Below are positions 63,315 through 64,000 of a stretch of DNA of 64,000 nucleotides, piece after piece. The notes under the pieces are model-generated. The model had not been told where the DNA came from, made no database searches, and saw only the letters and a program-made list of their open reading frames with translations. The DNA comes from Mixta tenebrionis (lineage in GTDB: Bacteria > Pseudomonadota > Gammaproteobacteria > Enterobacterales > Enterobacteriaceae), in contig NZ_VHQI01000008.1 in assembly GCF_006517625.1 (NCBI RefSeq), positions 75,050 to 139,049 of the forward strand. Direction: 5' to 3'. The stretch's first letter is position 1, and each line of letters starts with the position of its first letter. The position numbers and the translations under genes are program-made.

Positions 63315-63615
63315 TAAGACCGGCTCGTTGGCAAACGAAAGGTACGTCGATTGAATTTCAGCTGTGATTTTTCTTAAAAAATTAAAATAACATCCTGATT
63401 GTATTTACGGCTTCTGCTTATTTACAAAAAAACAGACAAGTAATCATGCTAACTGGAGCCATGCTATTAATTGAATAAATCTTTATACGAAACCAAAAAC
63501 AGATTCATCTGTAACCACTATTTTCAATTCCATCTTAGATTGCGCTATCCGGGCGGATAATTTGATCTATAAGATGCTATCGGCGCGCCGGCATTGTCCG
63601 GAGACGCAAACAATA

Positions 63616-63760
63616 TCAACGCCGAAATCTGCCGTTAACGCAGTAAGCCGCGAAAGTTATGACATTCTGAATGGCAAAAACATAATCCGCCCCGATCCTG
63701 CTGGCGTTAGCCAGCTTATGCTCATCGGGATCAAAGGCGAATATTTCCCCGGCGTTACAT
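63616..63760 (-). pseudogene. Possible remnant of a zinc-type medium-chain dehydrogenase
   Basis: On the minus strand an open stretch reads AGEIFAFDPDEHKLANASR then IGADYVF, the shape of the NAD-binding beta-alpha-beta unit of medium-chain dehydrogenases (glycine, acidic residue after the second strand, then the typical xxGAD motif). It has no start, no upstream catalytic domain and a stop soon after. I read it as a fragment left by deletion; chance similarity cannot be ruled out. Confidence 0.35.
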
Positions 63761-63794
63761 AGCGTCGACTGCTGTATGGTGGGAAACAGCAGGC

Positions 63795-63829
63795 GGCAGA
63801 CGGCAGACGGCAGACGGCAGACGGCAGAC
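63795..63829. repeat. Heptanucleotide tandem repeat (GGCAGAC)5
   Basis: Five perfect copies of GGCAGAC and a partial sixth, within an intergenic region. Such short repeats change length by slippage. Confidence 0.95.
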
Positions 63830-63902
63830 GGCAGGAAACAACAATACCGGGCTATATCATTAACATTGATTGCTGCGCCATATCTTTTAGCGACTGAGCA
63901 AA

Positions 63903-63930
63903 TACGCCCTGCGCAACATCTCAGGGCGTA
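63903..63930 (-). terminator. Hairpin after the gene that leaves the window
   Basis: TACGCCCTG / CAGGGCGTA with a 10-base loop, 12 bases downstream of the stop codon at 63943. The following T-run is short (TTTGCT), so efficiency is uncertain. Confidence 0.6.
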
Positions 63931-63942
63931 TAAGCCTGTAAA

Positions 63943-64000
63943 TTATACCGCTGTGCCTGCTGGTTGTTGTGCAGGGCTACTGGTAAATTTCGCCAGCAGC
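63943..64000 (-). CDS. C-terminal end of a gene extending beyond the window
   Basis: An open minus-strand frame enters at the right edge and ends LLAKFTSSPAQQPAGTAV-stop. The hydrophilic, Pro/Gln-containing tail after a possible hydrophobic stretch is common in transporter C-termini, but only 18 residues are visible and no identity can be given. The hairpin downstream supports a real gene end. Confidence 0.45.
   Translation of the reverse strand, partial: LLAKFTSSPAQQPAGTAV

Noticed and set aside
1-64000. tRNA, rRNA, insertion sequences, integrases or phage genes
   Set aside because: None could be recognised. The defence-like pair is not flanked by visible mobility genes within this window.

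Overview
The window looks like a chromosomal segment of an enterobacterium (order Enterobacterales, by inference Erwiniaceae: Pantoea/Mixta/Erwinia-like). The basis is close recall of E. coli proteins (NorR, NorV, NorW, DbpA, YbiW, YbiY, FsaA, YbiU, YeaR, YciT), a Yersinia-type urease locus (ureABCEFGD-yut-nixA), and a Dickeya/Yersinia-type pectin-oligomer locus (togMNAB, ogl, kduD, kdgM, PL2 lyase). The genus is inferred, not proven. No rRNA, tRNA, insertion sequence, phage gene or CRISPR array was recognised.

Layout. 0-10 kb is accessory: a ZapE-like ATPase, a vanillyl-alcohol-oxidase/cholesterol-oxidase-like flavoprotein, an orphan double-glycine-leader peptide (microcin-like), a pirin, a small DUF1471 protein, and a 1262-residue three-domain fusion (glycosidase-like, glycosyltransferase, UDP-galactopyranose-mutase-like). 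At 10.2-11.6 kb lies a two-gene operon of a catalytically degenerate HAM1/ITPase-like protein and a SIR2 protein. It resembles the sensor/effector half of the Kongming antiphage system without its deaminase, and is the best candidate in the window for a poorly described system. 11.7-19.2 kb is the full nickel-urease operon with its urea and nickel transporters.

19.6-24.8 kb is nitric oxide detoxification: divergent norR and norVW with three NorR sites and a sigma54 promoter, plus tehB in the same transcript. 24.9-34.5 kb is siderophore uptake: an IroN/FepA-like receptor, a lipoprotein binding protein, two permeases, an ATPase, a second TonB receptor and a second binding protein. 34.5-38.8 kb holds yeaR, dbpA, a RidA-family protein and a CorA-family transporter. 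An 8 x 80 bp tandem array follows. 39.8-46.4 kb is the ybiW-ybiY / fsaA / ybiU block with a good FNR box and a YciT-like DeoR regulator; then an M20 amidohydrolase, a small acidic protein and a DASS transporter.

50.3-63.3 kb is a pectin-oligomer regulon. KdgM (outer membrane) and the PL2 lyase (periplasm) feed TogMNAB; two oligogalacturonate lyases and KduD act in the cytoplasm. kduI is present only as a decayed remnant upstream of kduD. A KdgR-type core (RAAACNNNGTTTY) recurs before every transcription unit. A LuxR-family regulator at the end has an 84%-identical copy of the ogl promoter (46 of 55 bases), tying it to the same regulon. Several families of tandem repeats (64, 80, 45 and 7 bp) sit in the intergenic spaces.
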